From positions 1-59,791 of the forward strand of contig NZ_KZ626889.1 in the NCBI RefSeq assembly GCF_002911015.1: 59,791 nt of DNA, written 5' to 3'. The DNA is from Streptomyces populi. Lineage in GTDB: Bacteria > Actinomycetota > Actinomycetes > Streptomycetales > Streptomycetaceae. The position numbers were made by a program, and so were the translations under genes. Shown here in pieces: positions 49,897 through 57,742 of this stretch (the first letter of the stretch is position 1; the number at the start of each line of letters is the position of its first letter). Under the pieces are notes generated by a model that was given only the letters and a program-made list of their open reading frames with translations, was not told the origin of the DNA and searched no databases.

Positions 49897-50937
49897 ATGC
49901 GCAAGAGCACTTGGATCCTGACCGCGGCGGCCGTGGTCCTGGTGGCCGGGTCGGCGACGACGCGGTTCGGCGTCTATCCCGCCCTGCACCAGATACCGTC
50001 CGACGCCGACGGCACCTTCCACTACAAGGGCACCGCCTCCCTGCTCAACGCCTCCGCTCTGGCGGCCGGTGATCGCGCGCACGCGTTCCTCCACGACCTG
50101 CCGGTGACACTCGACCGGCGCATCGCGGTGAAGGACACCGACGGCCGGACCGCCGTGGTCCTCGACGACGCCGTGCTGCGAGGCCCGGACGGCAAGCCGC
50201 TGAACTCCGCCAAGCACGTCTGGGCCGTGGACCGGCGGACGCTCGCCGGCCGTCCGGCTCCCGCCGGCTCCGGCGCGGAGAAGCACACGGGGCTGGTCTT
50301 CTCCTGGCCGCTGGACCCCGAGAAGCGCGACTACCGTTTCTGGGACAGCGACATTCGGAAGACCGTGCCCGCCCGGTACACGGGCCAGGACTCGGTGGAC
50401 GGGCGCAGCGCCTACCGGTACGACATCGAGGCGACCGGGCCCCTCGCCGACCCCGCCACGGTCAAAGCCCTGCCCGAGGCCCTTCCCCGGAGCTCGGTGG
50501 CGGCGCTCACCGCGGCGCTTCCCGGGGCTCAGAGACCCGGCAAGGCCGTGCTGGCGGCCCTGCCCGAGACCGTCCCCCTCACGTACGTCTCCACCACCGT
50601 GCGCACGGGCTGGGTGGACGCGAACACCGGCCTGAGTCTGAACGGCACCCTGCACCAGACGGTCCTCGCCCGGACGCGAAGCGCCGGTGGCACGGTCACG
50701 CTGTTCCCGGTGAGCGATGTCTCCGTCAAGGGCGTCGACGCGTCCGTGCGCAAGCAGGCCCACGACGCCGCCACCGCGCAGCGTGTGTGGTGGTGGCTGA
50801 GCACCGGTGCTCCGCTGGGACTGCTCGTGGCGGCCGTCCTGGCGGGGGCGTTCGCCGTCCGGTCCGTCCGTGAGAGGGCCACCGGTCCCGGCACGACCGA
50901 GGACGAGCCCGAGAGCACCCCGGCGCCGACCACCTGA
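49897..50937 (+). CDS. DUF3068 / PorA-like membrane protein
   Basis: This is a 346-aa protein: N-terminal helix (STWILTAAAVVLVAGSATTR), a large external domain with GTFHYKGTASLLNASALAA, FSWPLDPEKRDYRFWDSDIR and YRYDIEATGPLADP, and a C-terminal helix (APLGLLVAAVLAGAFAV) with a charged tail. This is the actinobacterial DUF3068 layout (two helices around an external beta-rich domain). Function unknown; the family is linked to cell-surface processes. GAGGAG precedes ATG 49897. The promoter and operator upstream imply control by a TetR protein, which is not encoded adjacent unless it is the one at 48752. Confidence 0.85.
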   Translation: MRKSTWILTAAAVVLVAGSATTRFGVYPALHQIPSDADGTFHYKGTASLLNASALAAGDRAHAFLHDLPVTLDRRIAVKDTDGRTAVVLDDAVLRGPDGKPLNSAKHVWAVDRRTLAGRPAPAGSGAEKHTGLVFSWPLDPEKRDYRFWDSDIRKTVPARYTGQDSVDGRSAYRYDIEATGPLADPATVKALPEALPRSSVAALTAALPGAQRPGKAVLAALPETVPLTYVSTTVRTGWVDANTGLSLNGTLHQTVLARTRSAGGTVTLFPVSDVSVKGVDASVRKQAHDAATAQRVWWWLSTGAPLGLLVAAVLAGAFAVRSVRERATGPGTTEDEPESTPAPTT

Positions 50938-51399
50938 CACGGCCGAGCGCGGGCCCGAAGGCCCCCGGCACGATCACGGGCAGGTCCTTGCTGCACCCAG
51001 CGCAACCCGGAACCGGGGAAGGCGGAGGTGCCGGCGGGGCAGGACGAACGCGGCGGGGCCCGTCTCCAGGACGGGCCCCGCCGACCTGCGCCTGCCGGAG
51101 TTCGTTCACACCGGCGGCGCTCACATCCGCGTGCCGCCGTCCTTGATCGCTTCGCGGACGCGGACGCAGGCGCGCACCGGCAGATGTTCCGGATGCCCTC
51201 GGTGGTCGGAGCAGGGTTGGCGAGACTGCGAGGCACTCGTCCGACAGCCCCTTGTCCTGGGCGACGGCGACGGCGACGGCGGCGGTGGCGGCGGAAAGAA
51301 CGCTGAAAGGGCCTGGAAAGTACGGCGGTGAAGAGTGGGAGCAGAGGCCGGGCCGGACAGGGAAGTCCGGCAGGCGAGTTCCGAACGAGGAGAGTGCCG
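50938..51399. other. 462-bp spacer before the peptide cluster
   Basis: It holds a strong terminator hairpin (51051-51083), three tandem GGCGAC units near 51260, and the ribosome site GAGGAGAG before 51400. The promoter of the peptide cluster should be here, but no clear -10/-35 pair was found. Confidence 0.5.
51051..51083 (+). terminator. 14-bp perfect hairpin after the DUF3068 gene
   Basis: CGGCGGGGCCCGTC and GACGGGCCCCGCCG are exactly complementary around TCCAG. It probably separates the DUF3068 transcript from the peptide cluster. Confidence 0.8.
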
Positions 51400-51570
51400 A
51401 TGTCCAAGATGTTCAGGGGCATGGTGGGCCGCATGGCCGACAAGCTGCTTCCCCAGACGTCCGCGGCCGCGGGGTGCGGGGGCTGCGAGACCTTCAGGAA
51501 GTCGAGCGGAGGGCAGATCTACTTCGTCAAGTGCTGCTGGACCCCCAGCTGCGTGCTGCGGTGCCCGTGA
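51400..51570 (+). CDS. Cys-rich peptide precursor (56 aa), candidate RiPP or bacteriocin
   Basis: This is a 56-residue peptide with GAGGAGAG before ATG 51400. The basic, helical N-terminal half (MSKMFRGMVGRMADKLLP) looks like a leader. The C-terminal half holds six cysteines: CGGC, then CC in VKCCWTP, then SCVLRCP at the end. No match to a known precursor family comes to mind. It heads a run of redox, export and protease genes, and a perfect hairpin begins 6 nt after its stop, which would raise its expression relative to downstream genes. Six Cys could give three disulfides (redox partners next door) or thioether or other links. Confidence 0.7.
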   Translation: MSKMFRGMVGRMADKLLPQTSAAAGCGGCETFRKSSGGQIYFVKCCWTPSCVLRCP

Positions 51571-51575
51571 GGTGT

Positions 51576-51600
51576 CGCCGCCGCGCTGTGCGCGGCGGCG
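51576..51600 (+). terminator. 11-bp perfect hairpin directly after peptide gene A (attenuator)
   Basis: CGCCGCCGCGC, loop TGT, GCGCGGCGGCG. It lies between the peptide stop (51570) and the next gene (51638). Such leaky terminators after precursor genes are common in bacteriocin operons. Confidence 0.75.
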
Positions 51601-51637
51601 GCTCCACCCGCCACGTCGGACCTGACCCGAGGAAGCC

Positions 51638-52159
51638 ATGCAAGTGGTCGAGGCGTTCGGCCAGCTGTGTCTGATCACGGTGTTCGCCTGGTCGAGCGGA
51701 CAGAAGGCGCACGGGTTCCGCGTATTCCGCGCCCACGTGTCGGCTACGGTCCCACGGCTGGGCCGACTCTCGTCAGGAACGCTGGCGACGGCTGTTCTCC
51801 TGATGGAACTGGGTGTCGCCGCATCTCTGGCGGTGCGCCCCCTGGAACGTGCCGGGCTGGCTGCGGCCCTGCTCCTTCTGGCCGCTTTCACCGTCTACCT
51901 GCTCAACCTCGCGCGCACACGGCCGGACGCGTCCTGCGGCTGTGCGGGAGCGAGCGGCACATCGGTGTCGGGGGTGCACCTGTTGCGCAACACCCTCCTG
52001 CTGGCCCTGACCGCGGGCACCTGGTGGGCAACGGTCTCCACGAGTGGACCGCGCCTGTCCCACTACGCGCTCACCGCCGCGCCCGCGGCGGTCGTCGGCG
52101 TCACCCTGCTCCACCTCGCGGAGCTGGTCTCGCTCCTTCGTACGACGCATGTGAAATGA
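51638..52159 (+). CDS. MauE/DoxX-like redox membrane protein
   Basis: This is a 173-aa protein with four membrane helices (LCLITVFAWSSGQKAHGF, LATAVLLMELGVAASLAV, AALLLLAAFTVYLLNLA, LTAAPAAVVGVTLLHLAEL). The hallmark is SCGCAG (Cys100, Cys102) in the loop after helix 3, as in MauE, which supports disulfide formation in periplasmic maturation. It lies between the Cys-rich peptide gene and a TlpA-like gene, suggesting that the three act together on the exported peptide. GAGGAA precedes ATG 51638. Confidence 0.85.
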   Translation: MQVVEAFGQLCLITVFAWSSGQKAHGFRVFRAHVSATVPRLGRLSSGTLATAVLLMELGVAASLAVRPLERAGLAAALLLLAAFTVYLLNLARTRPDASCGCAGASGTSVSGVHLLRNTLLLALTAGTWWATVSTSGPRLSHYALTAAPAAVVGVTLLHLAELVSLLRTTHVK

Positions 52160-52172
52160 GAATGGAGTGCAC

Positions 52173-52748
52173 ATGGGCATCGCACTGTCTGCCCTCGGCC
52201 TGCTGCTGGCGTCCGCCGCCTGCGGCCTCTCCCTGGCCGTAGCGCTGCGGGTCAAGAAGCTCCTCGACCCGCTGACCGAGGAGGGACTGCTGAGCGGCCG
52301 GCGCGTGGAGGGGCCCGCAACGGGATCTCTGGTTCCTCGGCCGGGTGCCCTGGTCGGTGTGGACGGGACCCACGTGGAATTGCCCGCCGACGGTTCGCAG
52401 CCCTGGGTCCTGACGTTCCAGGCGGTCGGATGCACCGGCTGCGAGCAGCAGCTTCCGGTGTACAAGAAGTTCCTGCGGAACATGGCGCTGGACCGGAGCA
52501 GGGTGTTCTCCGTCGTCGTCGGCGACGAAGACGGGGTATCCCACTACGACGACGAACTCGGCCGGTACGCCCATGTCGTTCACGGGGCGGACAACGCGCT
52601 GCGGCTCGTGGAGGAGCTCGGTGTCTCGATGTTCCCGACCTACCTCGTCGTGGACGGGAACGGACGGGTGCTGGCCTCGCCCCAGAGCTCGGCCCGGCTG
52701 GCCGAGATCGGTGCCGGGCTTCTCACACCGGCTTCCGCGGGTGTCTAG
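52173..52748 (+). CDS. Membrane-tethered TlpA-like thiol-disulfide oxidoreductase
   Basis: This is a 191-aa protein. An N-terminal anchor (ALSALGLLLASAACGLSLAV) is followed by a linker and a thioredoxin fold whose active site is FQAVGCTGCEQQL (C87-x-x-C90); the cis-Pro loop is MFPTYLVVDGNGRVL. GGAG lies 5 nt before ATG 52173 (GTG 52167 is an alternative). With the MauE-like protein it forms the MauE/MauD-like pair, here presumably oxidising or reducing the Cys-rich peptide outside the membrane. Confidence 0.85.
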   Translation: MGIALSALGLLLASAACGLSLAVALRVKKLLDPLTEEGLLSGRRVEGPATGSLVPRPGALVGVDGTHVELPADGSQPWVLTFQAVGCTGCEQQLPVYKKFLRNMALDRSRVFSVVVGDEDGVSHYDDELGRYAHVVHGADNALRLVEELGVSMFPTYLVVDGNGRVLASPQSSARLAEIGAGLLTPASAGV

Positions 52749-52753
52749 CCCTC

Positions 52754-54655
52754 ATGCCCGTACACACATCACGAAGTCCACGCGGCGGACCGGATCGTGC
52801 GACGGCCTTCGCGCCGCCGGGGCGGGGTGTGTCCCGCCTCAGGGGCGCCCTGTCCCTCGCCTACGGGTCCTCCGCCCCGAAACTGATCGCCTACGTCGTA
52901 CTGGACCTGGTCGGCGGTGCCGTGCCGGTCGCCGTCGGCTGGCTCACCAAGATGGCTCTCGACCGGCTCAGCGGCCGTGCCCCGGCACACACCTTGATCA
53001 CACTGGCTGTCGGACTGGCCGCCGTCGGCGTCGTCCAGGGCGTCGTCCCGCACGTCCTCACCTATCTGCAGGGTGAGGTCGATCGCGCCACCGGGACACT
53101 CGCCCAAGGGCGGCTCTTCTCCGCCGTGACCCGGTTCGTGGGGCTGGGCCCCTTCGAGGACCCGGTCCTCCTCGACAAGCTGCGCATGGCCAAGCAGGCG
53201 GGGAGGAGCGCGCCGGGCATGGTGGTCAAGGGGTCGCTGGGAGTCGTCCGGGCGGGCATCACCATCTCGGGATTCCTCGCCTCGCTCGTCGCGCTCGCCC
53301 CGCTGATGGCCGCCTTCGTCCTCGTCTTCGCCCTTCCCGTCCTCGCCGCGGAGATCGCCCTGTCACGAGGACGCACGCAGATGCTCTGGAGCATCAGCCC
53401 CCGGGAACGCCGTGAGATGTTCTTCGACCATCTGCTCTCCCACGTCGACGCGGCCAAGGAAGTGCGCCTGTTCGGGACCGGCGGCTTCCTGCTCGGGCGC
53501 ATGCAGGACGAACGACGGGCGGCGGACGCCGAACGACGCCGCGTCGACCGTCGCGAACTGCTCACCCAGTCGCTCCTGGCCCTGCTCGCCGCGCTCGTCT
53601 CCGGAGCCGGCCTGGTCTGGGCCGTCCAGGCGGCGCGGTCCGGCACGCTGACCCTGGGCGACATCGCCATCTTCATCGTGGCCGTCGCGGGAGTTCAGAC
53701 GTCGGTCGCCCAGACAGCGGCGAATCTGGCTCAGACACACCAGGCGCTGATCCTGTTCGGGTACTACCAGGAGGTGAGCGCGGCGGCGCCGGACCTGGAG
53801 CGCGCCGAGGAGCCACGCCCGCTGCCCGCACTGCGCAAGGGGATCGAACTCCGCGATGTCTGGTTCCGCTACGGAGAGGACCAGCCCTGGATCCTCAAGG
53901 GCGTCGACCTGGAGATTCCCCACGGCCAGAGCCTCGCCCTGGTCGGGCTGAACGGAGCCGGCAAGTCGACTCTGGTCAAACTGCTCTGCCGGTTCTACGA
54001 CCCCACGAGCGGCGCGATCCTCTGGGACGGCGTCGACATCCGGGACGCCGACCCGGACGAACTGCGTCTCAGGACCACCGCGGTATTCCAGGACTTCATG
54101 CACTACGACCTCACCGCGCGGGAGAACATCGCCCTCGGGGACCTGACGGCACTGGACGATCCCGCCCGGATCACCGGAGCGGCGCGGAGAGCGGGAGTGC
54201 ACCGGACGGTCTCGGGCCTCCCGCAGGGGTACGACACCCTGGTCACCCGCACCTTCTTCGGGGGCATCGAGGAGGACACCGAGACGGCGGGCGTCCTGCT
54301 CTCCGGCGGTCAGCTGCAACGGCTGGCCCTGGCTCGAGCCCTGGTACGCGAACGGCGCGACTTCCTGATCCTGGACGAACCCAGCTCCGGCCTCGACGCC
54401 GAGGCCGAGTACGAAGTGCACACCCGTATCCGCGAGTTCCAGCAGGGCAGGACCAGCCTGCTCATCTCGCACCGGCTCGGGTCCGTACGGGAGGCGGACC
54501 GCATCGTCGTCCTGTCCGAGGGGCGGATCGTGGAAGAGGGGAGCCACACCACACTGATGGCGCACGCAGGCACGTACGCACGCCTCTTCACGCTCCAGGC
54601 AGCCGGCTACACCGAGGAATCGGCCCAGCCCATCGCGGAAGGCGCCGCGCTGTGA
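52754..54655 (+). CDS. ABC exporter, fused membrane and ATPase domains
   Basis: This is a 633-aa type I ABC exporter half-transporter. The membrane domain (about residues 40-340) has AYVVLDLVGGAVPVAVGW, LVALAPLMAAFVLVFALPVL and LLALLAALVSGAGLVWAV. The ATPase has Walker A VGLNGAGKST at about residue 398, signature LLSGGQLQRLALARAL near 515 and Walker B FLILDEPSSGLD. There is no N-terminal C39 protease domain, so the leader must be removed by other proteases of the cluster (S26 or M50). The start ATG 52754 follows the TlpA stop by 5 bp. It probably exports the peptide product. Confidence 0.9.
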   Translation: MPVHTSRSPRGGPDRATAFAPPGRGVSRLRGALSLAYGSSAPKLIAYVVLDLVGGAVPVAVGWLTKMALDRLSGRAPAHTLITLAVGLAAVGVVQGVVPHVLTYLQGEVDRATGTLAQGRLFSAVTRFVGLGPFEDPVLLDKLRMAKQAGRSAPGMVVKGSLGVVRAGITISGFLASLVALAPLMAAFVLVFALPVLAAEIALSRGRTQMLWSISPRERREMFFDHLLSHVDAAKEVRLFGTGGFLLGRMQDERRAADAERRRVDRRELLTQSLLALLAALVSGAGLVWAVQAARSGTLTLGDIAIFIVAVAGVQTSVAQTAANLAQTHQALILFGYYQEVSAAAPDLERAEEPRPLPALRKGIELRDVWFRYGEDQPWILKGVDLEIPHGQSLALVGLNGAGKSTLVKLLCRFYDPTSGAILWDGVDIRDADPDELRLRTTAVFQDFMHYDLTARENIALGDLTALDDPARITGAARRAGVHRTVSGLPQGYDTLVTRTFFGGIEEDTETAGVLLSGGQLQRLALARALVRERRDFLILDEPSSGLDAEAEYEVHTRIREFQQGRTSLLISHRLGSVREADRIVVLSEGRIVEEGSHTTLMAHAGTYARLFTLQAAGYTEESAQPIAEGAAL

Positions 54656-55110
54656 TCCGGACCGGCCTCCTGGCAGCGGTGAGCTGCGCCGGCCTGGCCG
54701 CCGCGGTGCTCCTGGTCCTGCGCAGGCGGCTCGTGTCGGTCACGGTCGTGGGGCACAGCATGCTTCCCGCCTACCGGCCCGGTGATCGCGTCCTGGTCCG
54801 GCGCGCGACGGTACCGGAACGCGGGGGTGTGGTCGTCGTGGAACAGCCGAGCACGGAACGCAGGGCCTGGGACCTGCCCCCGGCCGGACTGGGCAGCACC
54901 CGACAGCCCGTCACCGAGCGCCGGTGGCTCGTCAAACGGGTCGCCGCGACGGCGGGAGACACCTGGCTGACGGAGGCGGGCGGGACCGAGCGGGTGCCCC
55001 CGGGCCATCTGCTGCTGCTCGGGGACAACGCGGCCGTCAGTTTCGACTCGCGCCAGATGGGCCCCTTCCCGGTGGACAGGGTTCTCGGCGCGGTGTGGCG
55101 ACGACTGTGA
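54652..55110 (+). CDS. S26-family signal peptidase
   Basis: This is a 152-aa protein with one N-terminal helix (LLAAVSCAGLAAAVLLVL) and an external S26 catalytic domain. Ser36 lies in VVGHSMLPAYRPGD, Lys96 in RWLVKRVAA, and the conserved GDNAAVSFDSRQMGPFPVD follows. It is shorter than housekeeping SipS but complete. GTG 54652 overlaps the ABC gene stop (GTGA), so translation is coupled. Dedicated S26 peptidases in peptide clusters cut the exported precursor; that role is inferred. Confidence 0.88.
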   Translation: MIRTGLLAAVSCAGLAAAVLLVLRRRLVSVTVVGHSMLPAYRPGDRVLVRRATVPERGGVVVVEQPSTERRAWDLPPAGLGSTRQPVTERRWLVKRVAATAGDTWLTEAGGTERVPPGHLLLLGDNAAVSFDSRQMGPFPVDRVLGAVWRRL

Positions 55111-55186
55111 CGTGCGCGAGCGGCACGCCGGCCGCCCATGGACTTCCGCATCCGCGGGAGAGGTACCGAACAAGAGGAGAAGGACC

Positions 55187-55327
55187 GTGAAGGAAGACAT
55201 CCGCGTCACGCGGGACGAGGAACCGGTCGCGTTCGGCGAGGCCGAGGTGACGGGGCAGACCGAGTACATCGAGATCCGTCTGCTCGACAAGATCGAGACC
55301 ATCCAGAACAAGCAGATCGATTCGTAG
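55187..55327 (+). CDS. Second small peptide (46 aa), candidate substrate of the ThiF enzyme
   Basis: GTG 55187 follows AGGAGAAGG. The peptide is acidic and Cys-free (KEDIRVTRDEEPVAFGEAEV) and ends IRLLDKIETIQNKQIDS. The YIEIRLLDKIE stretch resembles leader segments bound by PqqD-like recognition elements, leaving a short polar tail as possible core. It lies directly before the ThiF/RRE gene, and a perfect 14-bp hairpin starts 7 nt after its stop. It may be a second precursor, or a carrier protein for E1-like activation. No family is recognised. Confidence 0.6.
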   Translation: MKEDIRVTRDEEPVAFGEAEVTGQTEYIEIRLLDKIETIQNKQIDS

Positions 55328-55334
55328 TCCGGTC

Positions 55335-55365
55335 GGTGCCGGTGAGCGACGCGCTCACCGGCACC
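55335..55365 (+). terminator. 14-bp perfect hairpin directly after peptide gene B (attenuator)
   Basis: GGTGCCGGTGAGCG, loop ACG, CGCTCACCGGCACC. It lies between the peptide stop (55327) and the ThiF start (55388), mirroring the hairpin after peptide gene A. Confidence 0.8.
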
Positions 55366-55387
55366 CTCCCCAGGAAACGAGGTGCTC

Positions 55388-56464
55388 ATGAGACAACCAC
55401 GGGTGAAGCCCGAGCACGCGGCCCATCGGTTCGACGACGGAACCATCCGGATCGGCGGCGAACTGTACGGGATCGCGGCGGAGATCACCGACCCTGACGG
55501 CTGGGTCTGGGAAGCGCTGAGCCTCATGGACGGAGCCACCCCGGTCGAGCATGTCGAAGCCGAACTGGCCGCGCGTCAGCCGCGGTTGGGAGCCGACGGC
55601 GCACACGAGGTCGTGAAGGCACTGCTGAACTCCGGATACCTGGAGGACGCGGCCGCGGACGGCCGCCCCGAGGGTCTCACCGACGACGAGCTGGAACGCT
55701 ACAGCCGTAACCACACCTACTTCCGCCGTGTCGACCTGCGGCCGGGCAGCGATCCCTGGGAGTCGCAACTGCGGCTCAAGAAGGCGCGCGTGAGCGTTCT
55801 GGGCGTCGGCGGCACCGGCAGCCATGCGGCCTGGGCACTGGCCGCCACGGGCGTCGGTAACCTGCACCTGGTCGACCCCGACCGTGTCGAGGTGTCCAAT
55901 CTGACCCGGCAGGTCCTGTACGGCGAAGCCGACCTCGGTCGGCCCAAGGCCCAGGTCGCCGTCGAGCGTCTCCGCGCGGTCAACTCGGCGGGCTCGTTCA
56001 CCTGCGACATCCGCAAGGTCGACACCGAGGACGCGCTCGCCGGACTCGTCTCGCGCTGCGACGTCTTCGTCCTGTGCGCGGACGAACCGCGCAACGATCT
56101 CATCGCCAAGATGACCAGCCGGGTGTGTGCCGGCCTGGGCGTTCCCTGGGTGGTCGCCGGATACAACGGTCCGCTGGTGACCGTCGGTGTGTACGGACCC
56201 GACGGCCCCTGCTTCGAATGCGTCGGAGCGGGAGAGGAAGCCAAACTCAAACCCGGTTGGCACCCGGACCTGGGAAGTACGGGGGCGCTCGCCCCGGCCG
56301 CGGGAATCTCCGGACAACTCATCGCCCACGAGGTGATCTCGCTGCTCACAGGAACGGGCAGGCGCCCGCCGGGCTATGTGCGGGGCGTCAATCTGATCGC
56401 CCCCGACCATGTGGTCGACGTACGGCATCCGGCCCGGCCGGAGTGCCCGCTGTGCAGTCGATGA
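55388..56464 (+). CDS. ThiF/E1-like adenylating enzyme with N-terminal PqqD/RRE-like region
   Basis: This is a 358-aa protein. Residues 1-100 (IRIGGELYGIAAEITDPDGW, then NSGYLEDA) read as a winged PqqD/RRE-like leader-binding domain, as in the precursor-binding proteins of TOMM clusters. Residues 115-358 are an E1-like domain: VSVLGVGGTGSHAAWALA, HLVDPDRVEVSNLTRQVLY (Asp, Arg), GRPKAQVAVERL (Lys) and zinc pairs CFEC and CPLC. E1-like enzymes adenylate a C-terminal carboxylate or act with a YcaO; no YcaO is seen here. ATG 55388 has GAGG at good distance. Confidence 0.85.
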   Translation: MRQPRVKPEHAAHRFDDGTIRIGGELYGIAAEITDPDGWVWEALSLMDGATPVEHVEAELAARQPRLGADGAHEVVKALLNSGYLEDAAADGRPEGLTDDELERYSRNHTYFRRVDLRPGSDPWESQLRLKKARVSVLGVGGTGSHAAWALAATGVGNLHLVDPDRVEVSNLTRQVLYGEADLGRPKAQVAVERLRAVNSAGSFTCDIRKVDTEDALAGLVSRCDVFVLCADEPRNDLIAKMTSRVCAGLGVPWVVAGYNGPLVTVGVYGPDGPCFECVGAGEEAKLKPGWHPDLGSTGALAPAAGISGQLIAHEVISLLTGTGRRPPGYVRGVNLIAPDHVVDVRHPARPECPLCSR

Positions 56465-56477
56465 CGGAGCGGCGAAG

Positions 56478-57695
56478 GTGACGGCGTCCACGAACGACCA
56501 CGAGACCGGTGTCGTCCTGCACGCACTGGAGTTCCGCCGCGACCGGGGCGAGTGGATCGTCGGCGCGCAGGGCGGCGAGCAGATCGTCGCCCTGCCCGAG
56601 TTGGGCATGGCCGCCGTTCGACTGCTGGCGGCGGGCAACACGATCGAGGAGACGAGACGCGGTCTGCGTGCGGACACCGGCCGTGACGTCGATGTCCGCG
56701 CCTTCGTGGAGCGGCTCGCGCAGGCCGGACTGGTGGTCTCCATCGGCGACCGGCGGTTCGCGACGAGAACACCGGCCGTGTCCTTTCCCCGGTTGCGCCC
56801 GCACCACGTGCGCTGGGTCATGAGCCCGGTTCTACAGGGCTTCGTCCTGCTGGTCCCGGTCGTGGCCCTGCTCGTCGCGCTGTCCCGGCCACGAGCGTTT
56901 CCGGCCTGGGGAGAGCTGCTGTGGAGCGAGTACGGCACGTTCACGGTGCTGGTGCAGAGCACGGTCGCCGTGTGCCTGATCGCTCTGCACGAGATGGCCC
57001 ACCTCATGACAGCGCGTGCCGCGGGTGTGCCCGGGCGGATCCGTCTCGGGACGCGTCTGCAGTTCCTGGTGGCGCAGACGGAGGTGTCCGGGATCTGGCT
57101 CAGAAGCCGCAGGGAACGCCTCACGGTCTACCTGTCGGGGATCGCCGTGGACGGGATGGTGTGGGGCGGCTGCCTCCTGGCCCGCTGCCTCGGCGCCGAC
57201 TGGGCGCTGCTGCCCGTGATCATGATGACGCTGCTCACCGCGCTGGCGGGCCAGTGCCTGCTGTTCATGCGCACCGACCTGTACTTCGTCGCCCAGGACC
57301 TGACGGGCTGCCGGAACCTGTACGGCGACACGGGACGCCGGCTGCGCCATGTCGTGGCGCGTCTGTGCGGACATCCCGCCGAGGACCCCCTTCGCTCCCT
57401 GCCCGCCGCCGAACGGCACTGGCTGAACGTGTACGCGCTGGGCGTGGTCGTGGGCACGGCGACCTGCGTGTTCCTCGGCCTCCGTGCCCTCACCGAGGTG
57501 ACCTGGCCGCTGTTTCACCGTTCCCTCGGCCTCCTGTCGGGCTCCGCCGACCGGTGGGCCCGCCTCGACGCGTTGACCACCGTGCTCGTTCTGGCCGCGT
57601 TGCAGACCCTGTGGGCACGCCTGTGGTGGAGGCGGCACGCGGGCCGCGTACGCCGGGTGGGACGAGCCGTGCGCGAACGGCTCCGCAGGGGCTGA
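56478..57695 (+). CDS. M50-type membrane metalloprotease with PqqD-like N-terminus
   Basis: This is a 405-aa protein. Residues 10-95 (IVALPELGMAAVRLLAAGNT, then VERLAQAGLVVSI) resemble a PqqD-like domain. The membrane part has about six helices, with HEMAH at 171-175 in IALHEMAHLMTARAAG and a second site region FMRTDLYFVAQDLTGCRN as in M50 (site-2 type) peptidases fused to PqqD. GTG 56478 follows the ThiF stop by 13 bp with AAGG upstream. It probably matures or degrades the peptide in or near the membrane. An uncatalytic transport helper role cannot be ruled out. Confidence 0.85.
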   Translation: MTASTNDHETGVVLHALEFRRDRGEWIVGAQGGEQIVALPELGMAAVRLLAAGNTIEETRRGLRADTGRDVDVRAFVERLAQAGLVVSIGDRRFATRTPAVSFPRLRPHHVRWVMSPVLQGFVLLVPVVALLVALSRPRAFPAWGELLWSEYGTFTVLVQSTVAVCLIALHEMAHLMTARAAGVPGRIRLGTRLQFLVAQTEVSGIWLRSRRERLTVYLSGIAVDGMVWGGCLLARCLGADWALLPVIMMTLLTALAGQCLLFMRTDLYFVAQDLTGCRNLYGDTGRRLRHVVARLCGHPAEDPLRSLPAAERHWLNVYALGVVVGTATCVFLGLRALTEVTWPLFHRSLGLLSGSADRWARLDALTTVLVLAALQTLWARLWWRRHAGRVRRVGRAVRERLRRG

Positions 57696-57742
57696 CAGGA
57701 CGTTCGTTGCCCACGAGGTGACATTGGTCTACTTTTCTGCTG

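Noticed and set aside
51250..51290. GGCGAC/GGCGGC repeat tract as CRISPR-like or functional repeat
   Set aside because: Only three short exact units and then decay; ordinary GC-rich microsatellite.
53363..54565. A 400-codon minus-strand frame
   Set aside because: Antisense to the ABC exporter ATPase with its intact motifs.
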